DNA from: JBBTXJ01 sp038061815
GTDB taxonomy: Bacteria; Patescibacteriota; Patescibacteriia; Magasanikbacterales; JBBTXJ01
Assembly (NCBI GenBank): GCA_038061815.1
Contig: JBBTYK010000026.1
Location: 1-20,050, forward strand
Direction of reading: 5' to 3'
Length of the DNA: 20,050 nucleotides
Shown piece after piece: positions 13,532 to 19,724 of the stretch. The position numbers were made by a program, and so were the translations under genes. Within the stretch, counting starts at the first letter, position 1, and every line of letters starts with the position of its first letter. The notes under the pieces are model-generated. The model was not told the origin of the DNA, ran no database searches, and saw only the letters and a program-made list of their open reading frames with translations.

Positions 13532-13945
13532 ATGTTGTTACCCAAAAAAGTAAAACATCGCAAGTGGCACAAAGGCCGTCGGCGTGGCGTGGGGATTGCT
13601 TCTCGCACCACGACGATTGCGTTTGGCGCGTACGGATTGAAGGCGGAAGGACACGCGTGGATTAATTCGCGTCAGATTGAGGCCGCCCGCCGCGCGATGA
13701 CGCGCCATGTGAGACGCGGCGGCAAGATTTGGATTCGCCTGTTCCCGGATAAACCCATTACGCGCAAGGGTGAAGAAATGGGCATGGGAAAAGGGAAGGG
13801 AACTGTGGACCACTATGTGGCCGTCGTGAAGCCGGGCATGGTGATGTTTGAAATGGATGGCTTGCCGGTGGAGACGGCGCGCGAAGCCCTGCAGTCGGCG
13901 GCGCATAAATTGCCTGTGACCGCGCGGTTTGTCGCCAAAGAATAA
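13532..13945 (+). CDS. rplP: 50S ribosomal protein L16 (uL16)
   Basis: 137 residues, the standard length when started at MLLPKKVKHRKWHKGRRRG (13532). The frame is open upstream to 13364, inside rpsC, but that part is a shadow. Conserved parts include FGAYGLKAEGHAWINSRQIEAARRAMTRHVRRGGKIWIRLFPDKPITRK and the MGMGKGKG loop that contacts the A-site tRNA and 23S rRNA. The stop is TAA, and the gap to rpmC is 4 bases. No SD. Confidence 0.96.
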   Translation: MLLPKKVKHRKWHKGRRRGVGIASRTTTIAFGAYGLKAEGHAWINSRQIEAARRAMTRHVRRGGKIWIRLFPDKPITRKGEEMGMGKGKGTVDHYVAVVKPGMVMFEMDGLPVETAREALQSAAHKLPVTARFVAKE

Positions 13946-13949
13946 TCAT

Positions 13950-14147
13950 ATGCGGTTTGCTGACCTGATGAAATTAGACGTCGCCCACCTTGCGCTCACG
14001 CTCAAGGAAAAAGAGGTTGCGCTTGAGCAGCTTCGGTTTGCTGTTGCGGGCGGCGGCGAGAAACGGGTGCATCAGCTCGCGGCCACGCGGCGGGAGATTG
14101 CGCAATTAAAGACCGCGTTGTATACTAAGCAGTCCTATGGACACTGA
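13950..14147 (+). CDS. rpmC: 50S ribosomal protein L29 (uL29)
   Basis: 65 residues forming two antiparallel helices, the usual uL29 form: MRFADLMKLDVAHLALTLKEKEVALEQLRF and VHQLAATRREIAQLKTALYTKQ. It lies at the tunnel exit next to L23. The frame is open to 13929, but that overlaps rplP; 13950 matches the family start. Its last 11 bases, including the TGA, overlap the start of rpsQ, the longest gene overlap in the cluster. Confidence 0.93.
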   Translation: MRFADLMKLDVAHLALTLKEKEVALEQLRFAVAGGGEKRVHQLAATRREIAQLKTALYTKQSYGH

Positions 14148-14394
14148 CGCAAAACGGACAGCGAAAACGAACGTTGGAAAGCGCCGATTGACCGGCGTGG
14201 TGGTTTCGCATACCGCGAAAACCGCCATTGTGCGCGTGGCGCGGAGCGTCGTGCATCCGTTGTATAAGAAAGCGTATCGGACGCACAAAAAGTATCACGC
14301 GCATGATGCGAAGGATGCCGTGAAGGTCGGCGACACCGTGACGATTGAAGCGGCGCGTCCGATGGGCGCGCATAAGCGTTGGCGTATCGTATGA
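14137..14394 (+). CDS. rpsQ: 30S ribosomal protein S17 (uS17)
   Basis: 85 residues, an OB-fold protein that binds the 5' domain of 16S rRNA. Seen: GKRRLTGVVVSHTAKTAIVRVARSVVHPLYKKAYRTHKKYHAHDAKDAVKVGDTVTIEAARPMGAHKRWRIV, here read in parts: the GVVVS strand, HPLYKK, HDAK and VGDTV match the family. It overlaps rpmC by 11 bases at its start and rplN by 4 bases (ATGA) at its end, so all three are probably translationally coupled. Confidence 0.96.
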   Translation: MDTDAKRTAKTNVGKRRLTGVVVSHTAKTAIVRVARSVVHPLYKKAYRTHKKYHAHDAKDAVKVGDTVTIEAARPMGAHKRWRIV

Positions 14395-14762
14395 TTCAAC
14401 TCCGCACTATTTTGCATGTTGCCGATAACACGGGCGCTCGTAAAGTGTCCTGCATTCACGTATTCGGCGGATACCGCCGGCGTTACGGACGCATCGGCGA
14501 CATCATTACGGCAAACGTGAAGGACTCGGCGCCGCGCGGATTGGTGAAGAAAGGCGAAGTGGTGCACGGCGTCATCGTGCGCCAGCGAAAGGAGCTGCGC
14601 CGCGCGGACGGCACATACATTCGGTTTGACGATAACGCCGTGGTGCTCGTTGACCGGAACACCAAAGAACCGCGCGGAACGCGCATTTTTGGGCCGGTTG
14701 CGCGCGAGCTGCGCGACCTCGGGTTTCAGAAAATTGTTTCACTCGCGCCTGAAGTGCTTTAA
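14391..14762 (+). CDS. rplN: 50S ribosomal protein L14 (uL14)
   Basis: 123 residues, the usual length, starting MIQLRTILHVADNTGARKVSC. The start overlaps the rpsQ stop as ATGA; the frame reaches 14379, but those four codons lie in rpsQ and are not conserved. The family blocks GDIITANVKDSAPRG, KKGEVVHGVIVRQRKELRRADGTYIRFDDNAVVLV and GTRIFGPVARELR are all present. uL14 sits at the subunit interface and contacts 16S helix 14. The stop is TAA, 3 bases before rplX. Confidence 0.97.
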   Translation: MIQLRTILHVADNTGARKVSCIHVFGGYRRRYGRIGDIITANVKDSAPRGLVKKGEVVHGVIVRQRKELRRADGTYIRFDDNAVVLVDRNTKEPRGTRIFGPVARELRDLGFQKIVSLAPEVL

Positions 14763-14765
14763 TAT

Positions 14766-15068
14766 ATGAAGATTAAAACCGGCGACAACGTGCGCGTCAT
14801 GTCGGGGAAAGACCGCGGCAAAGAGGGCAAGGTTATTCAGGCGTTTCCGCGCGACGGTAAAATTGTGGTTGAAAAAGTAAACGTGTTGAAAAAGCATCTC
14901 CGCGGCCGCCAGGGGCAGCCGGGCCAGCGTATTGAACTCGCTGCGCCCATTGCGGCATCGCGCGTGCAACTGGTGTGCGGGAGCTGCGGAAAACTGACGC
15001 GCGTGGGATACGCAGGCGTCGGCAAAGAAAAACAGCGCATCTGTCAAAAGTGCGAAAAACCTTTTTAG
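14766..15068 (+). CDS. rplX: 50S ribosomal protein L24 (uL24), zinc-ribbon form
   Basis: 100 residues. The N-terminal KOW motif (VRVMSGKDRGKEGKVIQAF) is typical, and the protein initiates large-subunit assembly. The C-terminal region holds CGSCG (Cys71, Cys74) and CQKC (Cys93, Cys96), two CxxC pairs that probably bind zinc, a variant found in some bacterial L24 proteins. It ends with TAG, rare in this cluster, 1 base before rplE. No SD. Confidence 0.96.
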   Translation: MKIKTGDNVRVMSGKDRGKEGKVIQAFPRDGKIVVEKVNVLKKHLRGRQGQPGQRIELAAPIAASRVQLVCGSCGKLTRVGYAGVGKEKQRICQKCEKPF

Positions 15069-15069
15069 T

Positions 15070-15624
15070 ATGGCAGTATTGTTATCTCATTATAGAACGG
15101 CTGTGATTCCTGCCCTGCAGAAGGAGTTTGGGTATAGCAATGCGCTTGCCGTGCCGCGCGTCCTGAAAGTGATTGTGCAAGCCGGCGTGGGCAAGCGCAG
15201 CAAAGACGGCGCCGAACACAACGAACGCACGATGCAGCTGCTTGCGCGTATCACCGGCCAAAAGCCGGCGCCGCGCGCGGCGCGAAAATCTATCGCCGGA
15301 TTCAAGATGCGGGAGGGCATGATTGTCGGAATGCAAGTTACGCTCCGCGGCGCGCGCATGTATGATTTTCTTGAGCGCTTGCTGACGGTGGTGTTGCCGC
15401 GCACGCGGGATTTCCACGGCGTGAGCGCGCAGGGATTTGACGGCCGCGGCAATTATTCGCTTGGATTCCCTGAAGTGAACGCGTTTCCTGAAGTGAATCC
15501 GGAAGATATTGAATTGGGGCAGGGGCTCCAGATTACGGTGACGACCAACGCGCGCACTAACGCGCGCGGCGTCGCGCTTCTGAAGGCGCTCGGATTCCCG
15601 TTTAGGGATGTGTTAAAGAAATAA
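15070..15624 (+). CDS. rplE: 50S ribosomal protein L5 (uL5)
   Basis: 184 residues, the usual length. It contains NALAVPRVLKVIVQAGVG, the KPAPRAARKSIAGFKMREGMIVGMQVTLRG core and FLERLLTVVLPRTRDFHGV, which bind 5S rRNA and contact the P-site tRNA. Near the C-terminus FPEVNAFPEVNPED contains a short repeat: CCTGAAGTGAA occurs twice, 18 bases apart (about 15469-15497). The first copy stands where the family usually has other residues before its single FPE motif. The ATG is 1 base after the rplX TAG. Confidence 0.96.
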   Translation: MAVLLSHYRTAVIPALQKEFGYSNALAVPRVLKVIVQAGVGKRSKDGAEHNERTMQLLARITGQKPAPRAARKSIAGFKMREGMIVGMQVTLRGARMYDFLERLLTVVLPRTRDFHGVSAQGFDGRGNYSLGFPEVNAFPEVNPEDIELGQGLQITVTTNARTNARGVALLKALGFPFRDVLKK

Positions 15625-15625
15625 T

Positions 15626-15811
15626 ATGGCAACCGAAGCACAACGAGCACAATCGCGCAAGAAGCCGAAATTCAGCACCCGCATCGTGCGGCGCTGTTGG
15701 AAATGCGGCCGCGGACGCGCCTATCTGCGCGATTTTGACCTGTGCCGCATTTGTTTCCGCGAACTCGCCAATAACGGTTTGATTCCCGGCGTTCGTAAAG
15801 CCAGTTGGTAA
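15626..15811 (+). CDS. rpsZ: 30S ribosomal protein S14 type Z (uS14, zinc-binding)
   Basis: 61 residues, the short form that keeps the zinc knuckle: Cys24 and Cys27 (CWKCG), Cys40 and Cys43 (CRIC). The stretch CGRGRAYLRDFDLCRICFRELA and the C-terminal IPGVRKASW match the family, which binds the 30S head near S3 and S10. The first about 12 residues are more variable than usual (ATEAQRAQSRKK). It starts 1 base after rplE and ends 1 base before rpsH. Confidence 0.96.
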   Translation: MATEAQRAQSRKKPKFSTRIVRRCWKCGRGRAYLRDFDLCRICFRELANNGLIPGVRKASW

Positions 15812-15812
15812 T

Positions 15813-16202
15813 ATGTACAGCGACCCTATCAGCGATTTGCTCACCCGCATCCGCAACGCGTCACTCGCCAAAAAGCATGACGTGATGGTGCCGTACTCAA
15901 AATTGAAATTCGCGCTTGCGGAGATTTTGCGCACGGAAGGGTTTGTGGAGCGTGTGGAAAAAGTTGAAGACCGGCATGGTTCCATCCGCATCACATTGCA
16001 GTATGACGGCCATCGGCCGAAAATTATGCGCCTTGAGCGCGTGAGCAAGCCGGGCCGCCGCGTGTACGCGAAGAAAAATGAATTACCGAAGGTGTTGAAC
16101 CACTACGGACTTGCCGTTATTTCCACGCCGCAGGGCCTCATGACGAACAAGCAGGCCGCAAAGGTTGGCGTGGGCGGCGAGGTGATTTGCGAAATTTACT
16201 AA
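15813..16202 (+). CDS. rpsH: 30S ribosomal protein S8 (uS8)
   Basis: 129 residues, the usual length. DPISDLLTRIRNASLAKKHDVMVPYSK at the N-terminus and RVSKPGRRVYAKKNELPKV, GLAVISTPQGLMTNKQAAKVGVGGEVIC at the C-terminus are diagnostic of uS8, which organises the 16S central domain. In E. coli S8 represses the spc operon by binding rplE mRNA; no matching target was identified here. Single-base gaps on both sides and no SD. Confidence 0.98.
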   Translation: MYSDPISDLLTRIRNASLAKKHDVMVPYSKLKFALAEILRTEGFVERVEKVEDRHGSIRITLQYDGHRPKIMRLERVSKPGRRVYAKKNELPKVLNHYGLAVISTPQGLMTNKQAAKVGVGGEVICEIY

Positions 16203-16203
16203 T

Positions 16204-16752
16204 ATGTCACGCATTGGTAAAAAACCCATTGTCATTCCATCAGGCGTCACCGTTGCGGTGGCGGATGGCGTCGTGCGCGTCACCGGCCCGAAAGGAACGC
16301 TGGAAGAGCGCCTGCATCCGCATGTAACCGTGCAGATTGCGGACAACACGATTACGGTTTCGGTGTCTGATGCGGAAGAAAAAGGCGACCGTTCGCTCTG
16401 GGGATTGTTCGGCAGTCTTATCCGCAACATGATTACCGGCGTGACGCAGGGATATGAAAAGAAACTGGAGATGCAGGGCGTGGGATACAAGATGGCGCTG
16501 CAAGGCCAGAACCTCCGGCTTGACGTAGGATTTTCGCATCCCGTGTTTTTTGCCATCCCAGCGGGAGTTGCTGTGTCGGTTGACAAAAACATCATTACGG
16601 TGCAGGGTGCAAGCAAGCAGCAGGTGGGTGAGACGGCCGCGCAGATTCGCCACATTAAAAAACCGGAGCCGTACAAAGGAAAGGGCATTCGGTATGTGAA
16701 TGAAGTGGTGCGTCGCAAGGCCGGCAAATCAGCCACGAAAGCGGCCGCATAA
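16204..16752 (+). CDS. rplF: 50S ribosomal protein L6 (uL6)
   Basis: 182 residues, with two repeated alpha/beta domains. Seen: MSRIGKKPIVIPSGV at the start, the TGPKG turn, LWGLFGSLIRNMITGVTQGYEKKLEMQGVGYK linking the halves, and PEPYKGKGIRYVNEVVRRKAGK at the C-terminus, which binds 23S rRNA by the sarcin-ricin loop near the factor-binding site. The start is 1 base after rpsH. The gap to rplR is 5 bases, A/T-only. Confidence 0.98.
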   Translation: MSRIGKKPIVIPSGVTVAVADGVVRVTGPKGTLEERLHPHVTVQIADNTITVSVSDAEEKGDRSLWGLFGSLIRNMITGVTQGYEKKLEMQGVGYKMALQGQNLRLDVGFSHPVFFAIPAGVAVSVDKNIITVQGASKQQVGETAAQIRHIKKPEPYKGKGIRYVNEVVRRKAGKSATKAAA

Positions 16753-16757
16753 ATTAT

Positions 16758-17141
16758 ATGACGAGAGTAGTGTCCAAACAACTCACCCGATTGCTCCGCC
16801 GTACGCGCAGTCATGCGCGGGTGCGGAGCGTGGTGCGCGGCACGGCAGAACGTCCGCGGCTTTCTATTTTTCGCAGTTTGCGCGGCATGCGCGCGCAGGC
16901 CATTGACGATGTGAACGGCCGGACGCTCGCATCGGCAAGCGTAAAGGACGGCGATACGAAAATTGACGCGGGCGAACGAAAGGGTAAAACGGCCGAGGCG
17001 TATCGCGTTGGATATGCGCTTGCGCAAAAAGCAAAAGCGCAGAAGATTACTGCGGCGGTATTTGACCGCGGCGGGTATCGGTATCATGGGCGCGTGCAGG
17101 CGGTTGCTGAAGGCGCGCGCGATGGCGGATTAGTTTTCTAA
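16758..17141 (+). CDS. rplR: 50S ribosomal protein L18 (uL18)
   Basis: 127 residues, slightly longer than E. coli (117). The RPRLSIFRSLRGMRAQAIDDVNGRTLASAS block, GKTAEAYRVGYALAQKA helix and FDRGGYRYHGRVQAVAEGARDGGLVF end are typical of uL18, which with L5 attaches 5S rRNA to the large subunit. The N-terminal about 30 residues are Arg-rich. The stop is TAA, 1 base before rpsE. Confidence 0.97.
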   Translation: MTRVVSKQLTRLLRRTRSHARVRSVVRGTAERPRLSIFRSLRGMRAQAIDDVNGRTLASASVKDGDTKIDAGERKGKTAEAYRVGYALAQKAKAQKITAAVFDRGGYRYHGRVQAVAEGARDGGLVF

Positions 17142-17142
17142 T

Positions 17143-17640
17143 ATGGCACGACGACAAGACAATAGAGGCAGACGCGGCGGATTTGAACCGAAAGACGAGT
17201 TTGACCAGCAAACCGTTGATTTGGCGCGCGTGACGCGTGTCACCAAAGGCGGAAAGCAGATGTCATTTCGCGCGTGTATTGTTGTGGGCGACCGCCACGG
17301 ACGCGTGGGGGAGGGCACGGGAAAGGGTCGCGATGTGCAGATTGCCATGGAGAAGGCCGTGCGTCTCGCCAAGAAACACGTGGTGCGCATCCAACTGGTC
17401 AACGGCACCATTCCGCATCGCACCGAAGCAAAATACAAAGCGACGAGCGTGCTCATCAAGCCGGCGCCGCCTGGTTCCGGTCTCATTTGCGGCGGCGCGA
17501 TGCGCATCGTGTTGAACTTGGCGGGCGTGGAATCCGCGTCAGGGAAAATTTTTGGCGGCAAAAATAAAATTACTACCGTGCGCGCAACGATTAAGGCGCT
17601 GTGCGCATTGCGCGCGCCGCGCGCGGTGAAGGCCGCATAA
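17143..17640 (+). CDS. rpsE: 30S ribosomal protein S5 (uS5)
   Basis: 165 residues. VTRVTKGGKQMSFRACIVVGDRHGRVGEGTGKGRDVQIAMEKA is the N-terminal double-stranded RNA-binding-like domain, and IKPAPPGSGLICGGAMRIVLNLAGVESASGKIFGGKN is the C-terminal domain. Both lie at the mRNA entry and fidelity region. Next downstream is rplO, 4 bases away: the gene that normally separates them, rpmD (uL30), is absent, a trait known for CPR bacteria. No SD. Confidence 0.97.
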   Translation: MARRQDNRGRRGGFEPKDEFDQQTVDLARVTRVTKGGKQMSFRACIVVGDRHGRVGEGTGKGRDVQIAMEKAVRLAKKHVVRIQLVNGTIPHRTEAKYKATSVLIKPAPPGSGLICGGAMRIVLNLAGVESASGKIFGGKNKITTVRATIKALCALRAPRAVKAA

Positions 17641-17644
17641 TCAT

Positions 17645-18088
17645 ATGTTGTCATTGCATACGATGAAAACGGGAAAAGGCGCGCGCACGCGAAAGGTGCG
17701 CCTCGGACGCGGGAACGCGTCCGGCCACGGCACGTACAGCAGCCGTGGCGGCAAAGGGCAGCGCGCGCGTTCCGGCGGACGACGCGGGTTGAAGATTTTG
17801 GGATTCAAACAAACGCTGCAGCGCATTCCCAAAGTGGGCGGGTTCAAGAGCCATCGCATCCGGCCGGCCGTGGTGACGCTTGATGCGCTCCAGCGCGCGT
17901 TTTCTGACGGCGCCGTCGTGAGTCCGGATACGGTTGTTAAAAAGGGCCTGGCTGAAAGCGGCCGCGCCGGCGTGAAAATCCTTGGCTCCGGCACGCTGAA
18001 AAAGAAATTGACCGTTAAAGGTTGCCGCGTAACCGCAGGCGCAAAAACCGCCATTGAAGCCGCGGGCGGCTCTATTTTGTCACCCTGA
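17645..18088 (+). CDS. rplO: 50S ribosomal protein L15 (uL15)
   Basis: 147 residues, the usual length. The Gly/Arg-rich N-terminal part (GKGARTRKVRLGRGNASGHGTYSSRGGKGQRARSGG) threads into 23S rRNA, and FKQTLQRIPKVGGFKS plus a globular C-terminus ending AIEAAGGSILSP follow. The start ATG at 17645 is 4 bases after rpsE; a second ATG six codons later is possible. The TGA stop lies in tgtcaccctga, a near-copy of the tgtcatcctga that opens the repeat 15 bases downstream, so the last codons may derive from repeat sequence. Confidence 0.95.
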   Translation: MLSLHTMKTGKGARTRKVRLGRGNASGHGTYSSRGGKGQRARSGGRRGLKILGFKQTLQRIPKVGGFKSHRIRPAVVTLDALQRAFSDGAVVSPDTVVKKGLAESGRAGVKILGSGTLKKKLTVKGCRVTAGAKTAIEAAGGSILSP

Positions 18089-18096
18089 CTTTTTTT

Positions 18097-18143
18097 GTCA
18101 TCCTGAGCCCTTCGACTTCGCTCAGGGTAGACTGAGTCGAAGG
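18097..18143. repeat. Intergenic repeat between rplO and secY, interlocked palindromes
   Basis: It begins GTCATCCTG. CCTGAGC (18102-18108) pairs with GCTCAGG (18120-18126), and CCTTCGACT (18109-18117) pairs with AGTCGAAGG (18135-18143). The two stems interlock, so they can form alternative hairpins or a pseudoknot. This CCTTCGACTTCGCTCAGG sequence type is widespread as an intergenic repeat in many bacterial genomes. It lies in the 70-base gap before secY. Confidence 0.85.
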
Positions 18144-18158
18144 ATCTAATATAATCCA

Positions 18159-19442
18159 ATGGATACTTTTCTCGCAAAACTGAAAATGATTTGGCAGAGC
18201 AAGGATTTGCGCAATAGCATCCTGTTCGTCATTATCATGCTCGTTATTTTCCGCGCGGCGGCGCATGTGCCGATTCCGGGCGTCAACATCGCGAACCTGC
18301 GCGCGTTTTTCGCGTCAAATCAGATTTTTGGCCTCCTGAATTTATTTTCCGGCGGCACGATGGAGAATTTTTCCGTGGTCATGCTTGGCGTTGCGCCGTA
18401 CATTACGGCGTCCATCATTTTGCAGTTGCTGACGATGATTGTGCCGCGATTGGAGGAAATTTCCAAGGAAGGCGAAATGGGCCAGCGAAAAATCAATCAG
18501 TGGACGCGCTATCTCACCGTGCCGCTCGCGATGCTGCAAGGATACGGCACGATTACGCTTTTGCGACAGGCGTCATTGCCGATTATTGAAGACGTGTCCG
18601 CGTGGCGCATTTTCGTTATTATGATGACGGTAACGGCCGGCACGATGTTTTTGGTGTGGCTCGGCGAACTGATTTCTGAAAAACAAATCGGCAACGGCAT
18701 TTCACTGCTAATTTTTGCGGGCATCGTTGCGGGATTGCCCTCCGCGCTGCGGAACGCGTTCGTCACGTTTGACCGTTCGCAGGTGATTAACTGGGCGCTG
18801 TTCGTCGTCATTGCGCTCATCACGATTATCGGCGTGGTGCTGTTGAACGAAGCCCAGCGCAAAATTCCGATTTCCCACGCGCGGCGGCTGGAGGGCGGAC
18901 GCATGGCGGGCGGCGCGCAGACGTATCTGCCGCTCCGCGTGAACATGGGCGGCGTGATTCCGATTATCTTCGCCATTTCCGTCATTTTATTTCCGCCCAT
19001 GATGGCGCAGTTTTTCGTGCGCGCGAAAAGCGAGTGGATTATTAACGTTGCGAACGGCGTGATTCGCGTGTTTCAAGACCAGCTGTTTTATGGCATTGCG
19101 TATTTTGTGCTGGTGTTCGGGTTTACGTATTTTTACACGAGCGTCATCTTCCATCCGGACCAGGTGGCGGAAAATCTGCAAAAACAGGGCGCGTTCATTC
19201 CGGGCATCCGGCCGGGGAGCGAGACGTCGCGCTATCTCGGACACATTACCAATCGCATTCTCTTGTTCGGCGGATTGTTCTTGGCCGCGATTGCGATACT
19301 GCCGCTCCTGCTCCAGCAGTTTACCGGCTCGCAGTCGCTCGTCATCGGCGGCACGAGCATCCTGATTGTGGTTTCGGTCGCCATTGAAATTGCAAAACAA
19401 ATAGAAGCGCAGCTCACGATGCGCGAATACGAGCGATTGTAA
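18159..19442 (+). CDS. secY: Protein translocase subunit SecY
   Basis: 427 residues, full length. KMIWQSKDLRNSILFVIIMLVIFRAAAHVPIPGVN is the first helix, followed by nine further membrane segments. Conserved parts include GVAPYITASIILQLLT, EGEMGQRKINQWTRYLT, GNGISLLIFAGIV, HARRLEGGRMAGGAQTYLPLRVNMGGVIPIIFA and the AENLQKQGAFIPGIRPG loop. It forms the membrane channel with SecE and SecG, which are not in this window. The ATG at 18159 matches the family N-terminus and has no SD. Unlike many bacteria, where adk, map and infA follow, this gene is followed by a repeat and a strong terminator. Confidence 0.98.
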   Translation: MDTFLAKLKMIWQSKDLRNSILFVIIMLVIFRAAAHVPIPGVNIANLRAFFASNQIFGLLNLFSGGTMENFSVVMLGVAPYITASIILQLLTMIVPRLEEISKEGEMGQRKINQWTRYLTVPLAMLQGYGTITLLRQASLPIIEDVSAWRIFVIMMTVTAGTMFLVWLGELISEKQIGNGISLLIFAGIVAGLPSALRNAFVTFDRSQVINWALFVVIALITIIGVVLLNEAQRKIPISHARRLEGGRMAGGAQTYLPLRVNMGGVIPIIFAISVILFPPMMAQFFVRAKSEWIINVANGVIRVFQDQLFYGIAYFVLVFGFTYFYTSVIFHPDQVAENLQKQGAFIPGIRPGSETSRYLGHITNRILLFGGLFLAAIAILPLLLQQFTGSQSLVIGGTSILIVVSVAIEIAKQIEAQLTMREYERL

Positions 19443-19445
19443 ATG

Positions 19446-19468
19446 GTCATCCTGAACTTGTTTCAGGA
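19446..19468. repeat. Short GTCATCCTG palindrome after secY
   Basis: GTCATCCTG (19446-19454) begins 4 bases after the secY TAA and contains TCCTGAA / TTCAGGA with a 5-base centre (19450-19468). It has the same head as the repeats after fusA, rpsJ and rplO but a different body, a type also common across bacterial genomes. Confidence 0.75.
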
Positions 19469-19475
19469 ACTCCAA

Positions 19476-19505
19476 ACAAAAATCCGCGTGAACGCGGATT
19501 TTTGT
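19476..19505 (+). terminator. Strong intrinsic terminator closing the ribosomal cluster
   Basis: A 13-bp perfect stem, ACAAAAATCCGCG / CGCGGATTTTTGT, with a tgaa loop (19489-19492). The A-run before and T-run after allow action in both directions. It isolates secY from the unit at 19536-20050. Confidence 0.92.
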
Positions 19506-19535
19506 TATAAAAGAAGGCCAGGATGTGTAGTGTCA

Positions 19536-19564
19536 TTGACAGCCGCGCGGGGGTGTGATATGGT
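19536..19564 (+). promoter_or_regulatory. Sigma70-type promoter of the right-edge unit
   Basis: TTGACA (19536-19541), a 17-base G/C-rich spacer, TATGGT (19559-19564). The -35 box is perfect and the -10 box moderate. Transcription would start near 19571, about 150 nt before the coding start. Confidence 0.7.
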
Positions 19565-19570
19565 GAGGTG

Positions 19571-19724
19571 CGGCTTAGGACGGTCCTAGGCGCCCCCGAA
19601 AGGGGTTTCAAAACCATGCCGCGGATGGAATGTCCCCTGACAGGGGAATGGCCACTCGCGGCGCTTCAGCCGGCAGAATGAGTCCGAGTGACTCCGGGTC
19701 TGCCGCGCGATGAAGGAGGGAGCG
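19571..19724 (+). promoter_or_regulatory. Long structured 5' leader, candidate cis-acting RNA
   Basis: About 150 nt between the predicted transcript start and the GTG start, with at least five inverted repeats: TAGGAC/GTCCTA (19576-19588); CCCC GAAA GGGG with a GNRA tetraloop (19594-19605); GGTTT/AAACC (19604-19615), which shares bases with the previous stem and so is mutually exclusive with it; TCCCCT/AGGGGA (19633-19647); and a two-part stem CGGCAGA/TCTGCCG enclosing GAGTC/GACTC (19671-19705), ending 8 bases before the SD. Other leaders here are about 6-58 nt. I recognise no known riboswitch. It also contains a 21-codon frame (19616-19681). An independent small RNA is an alternative. Confidence 0.55.

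Noticed and set aside
16083..17087. Long open frame on the minus strand, 334 codons
   Set aside because: It lies fully antisense to rpsH, rplF and rplR, whose products are clearly recognisable; G/C-rich third positions create such shadows. The same applies to 618-1229 and 5666-6481 on the minus strand.
18150..18155. Perfect TATAAT just before secY
   Set aside because: No -35 box at 16-18 bases, and transcription would begin after the secY ATG; the conserved SecY N-terminus argues against a later start.
19570..19622. tRNA-like T-arm (GGTTTCAAAACC) within GCGGC/GCCGC
   Set aside because: No 7-bp acceptor stem, no D-arm or anticodon arm of proper size, and no CCA end.
19571..19724. Cobalamin riboswitch, suggested by GGCCACT and G/C-rich stems
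   Set aside because: The B12-box consensus and the core junction sequence are not present; similarity is limited to a few bases.
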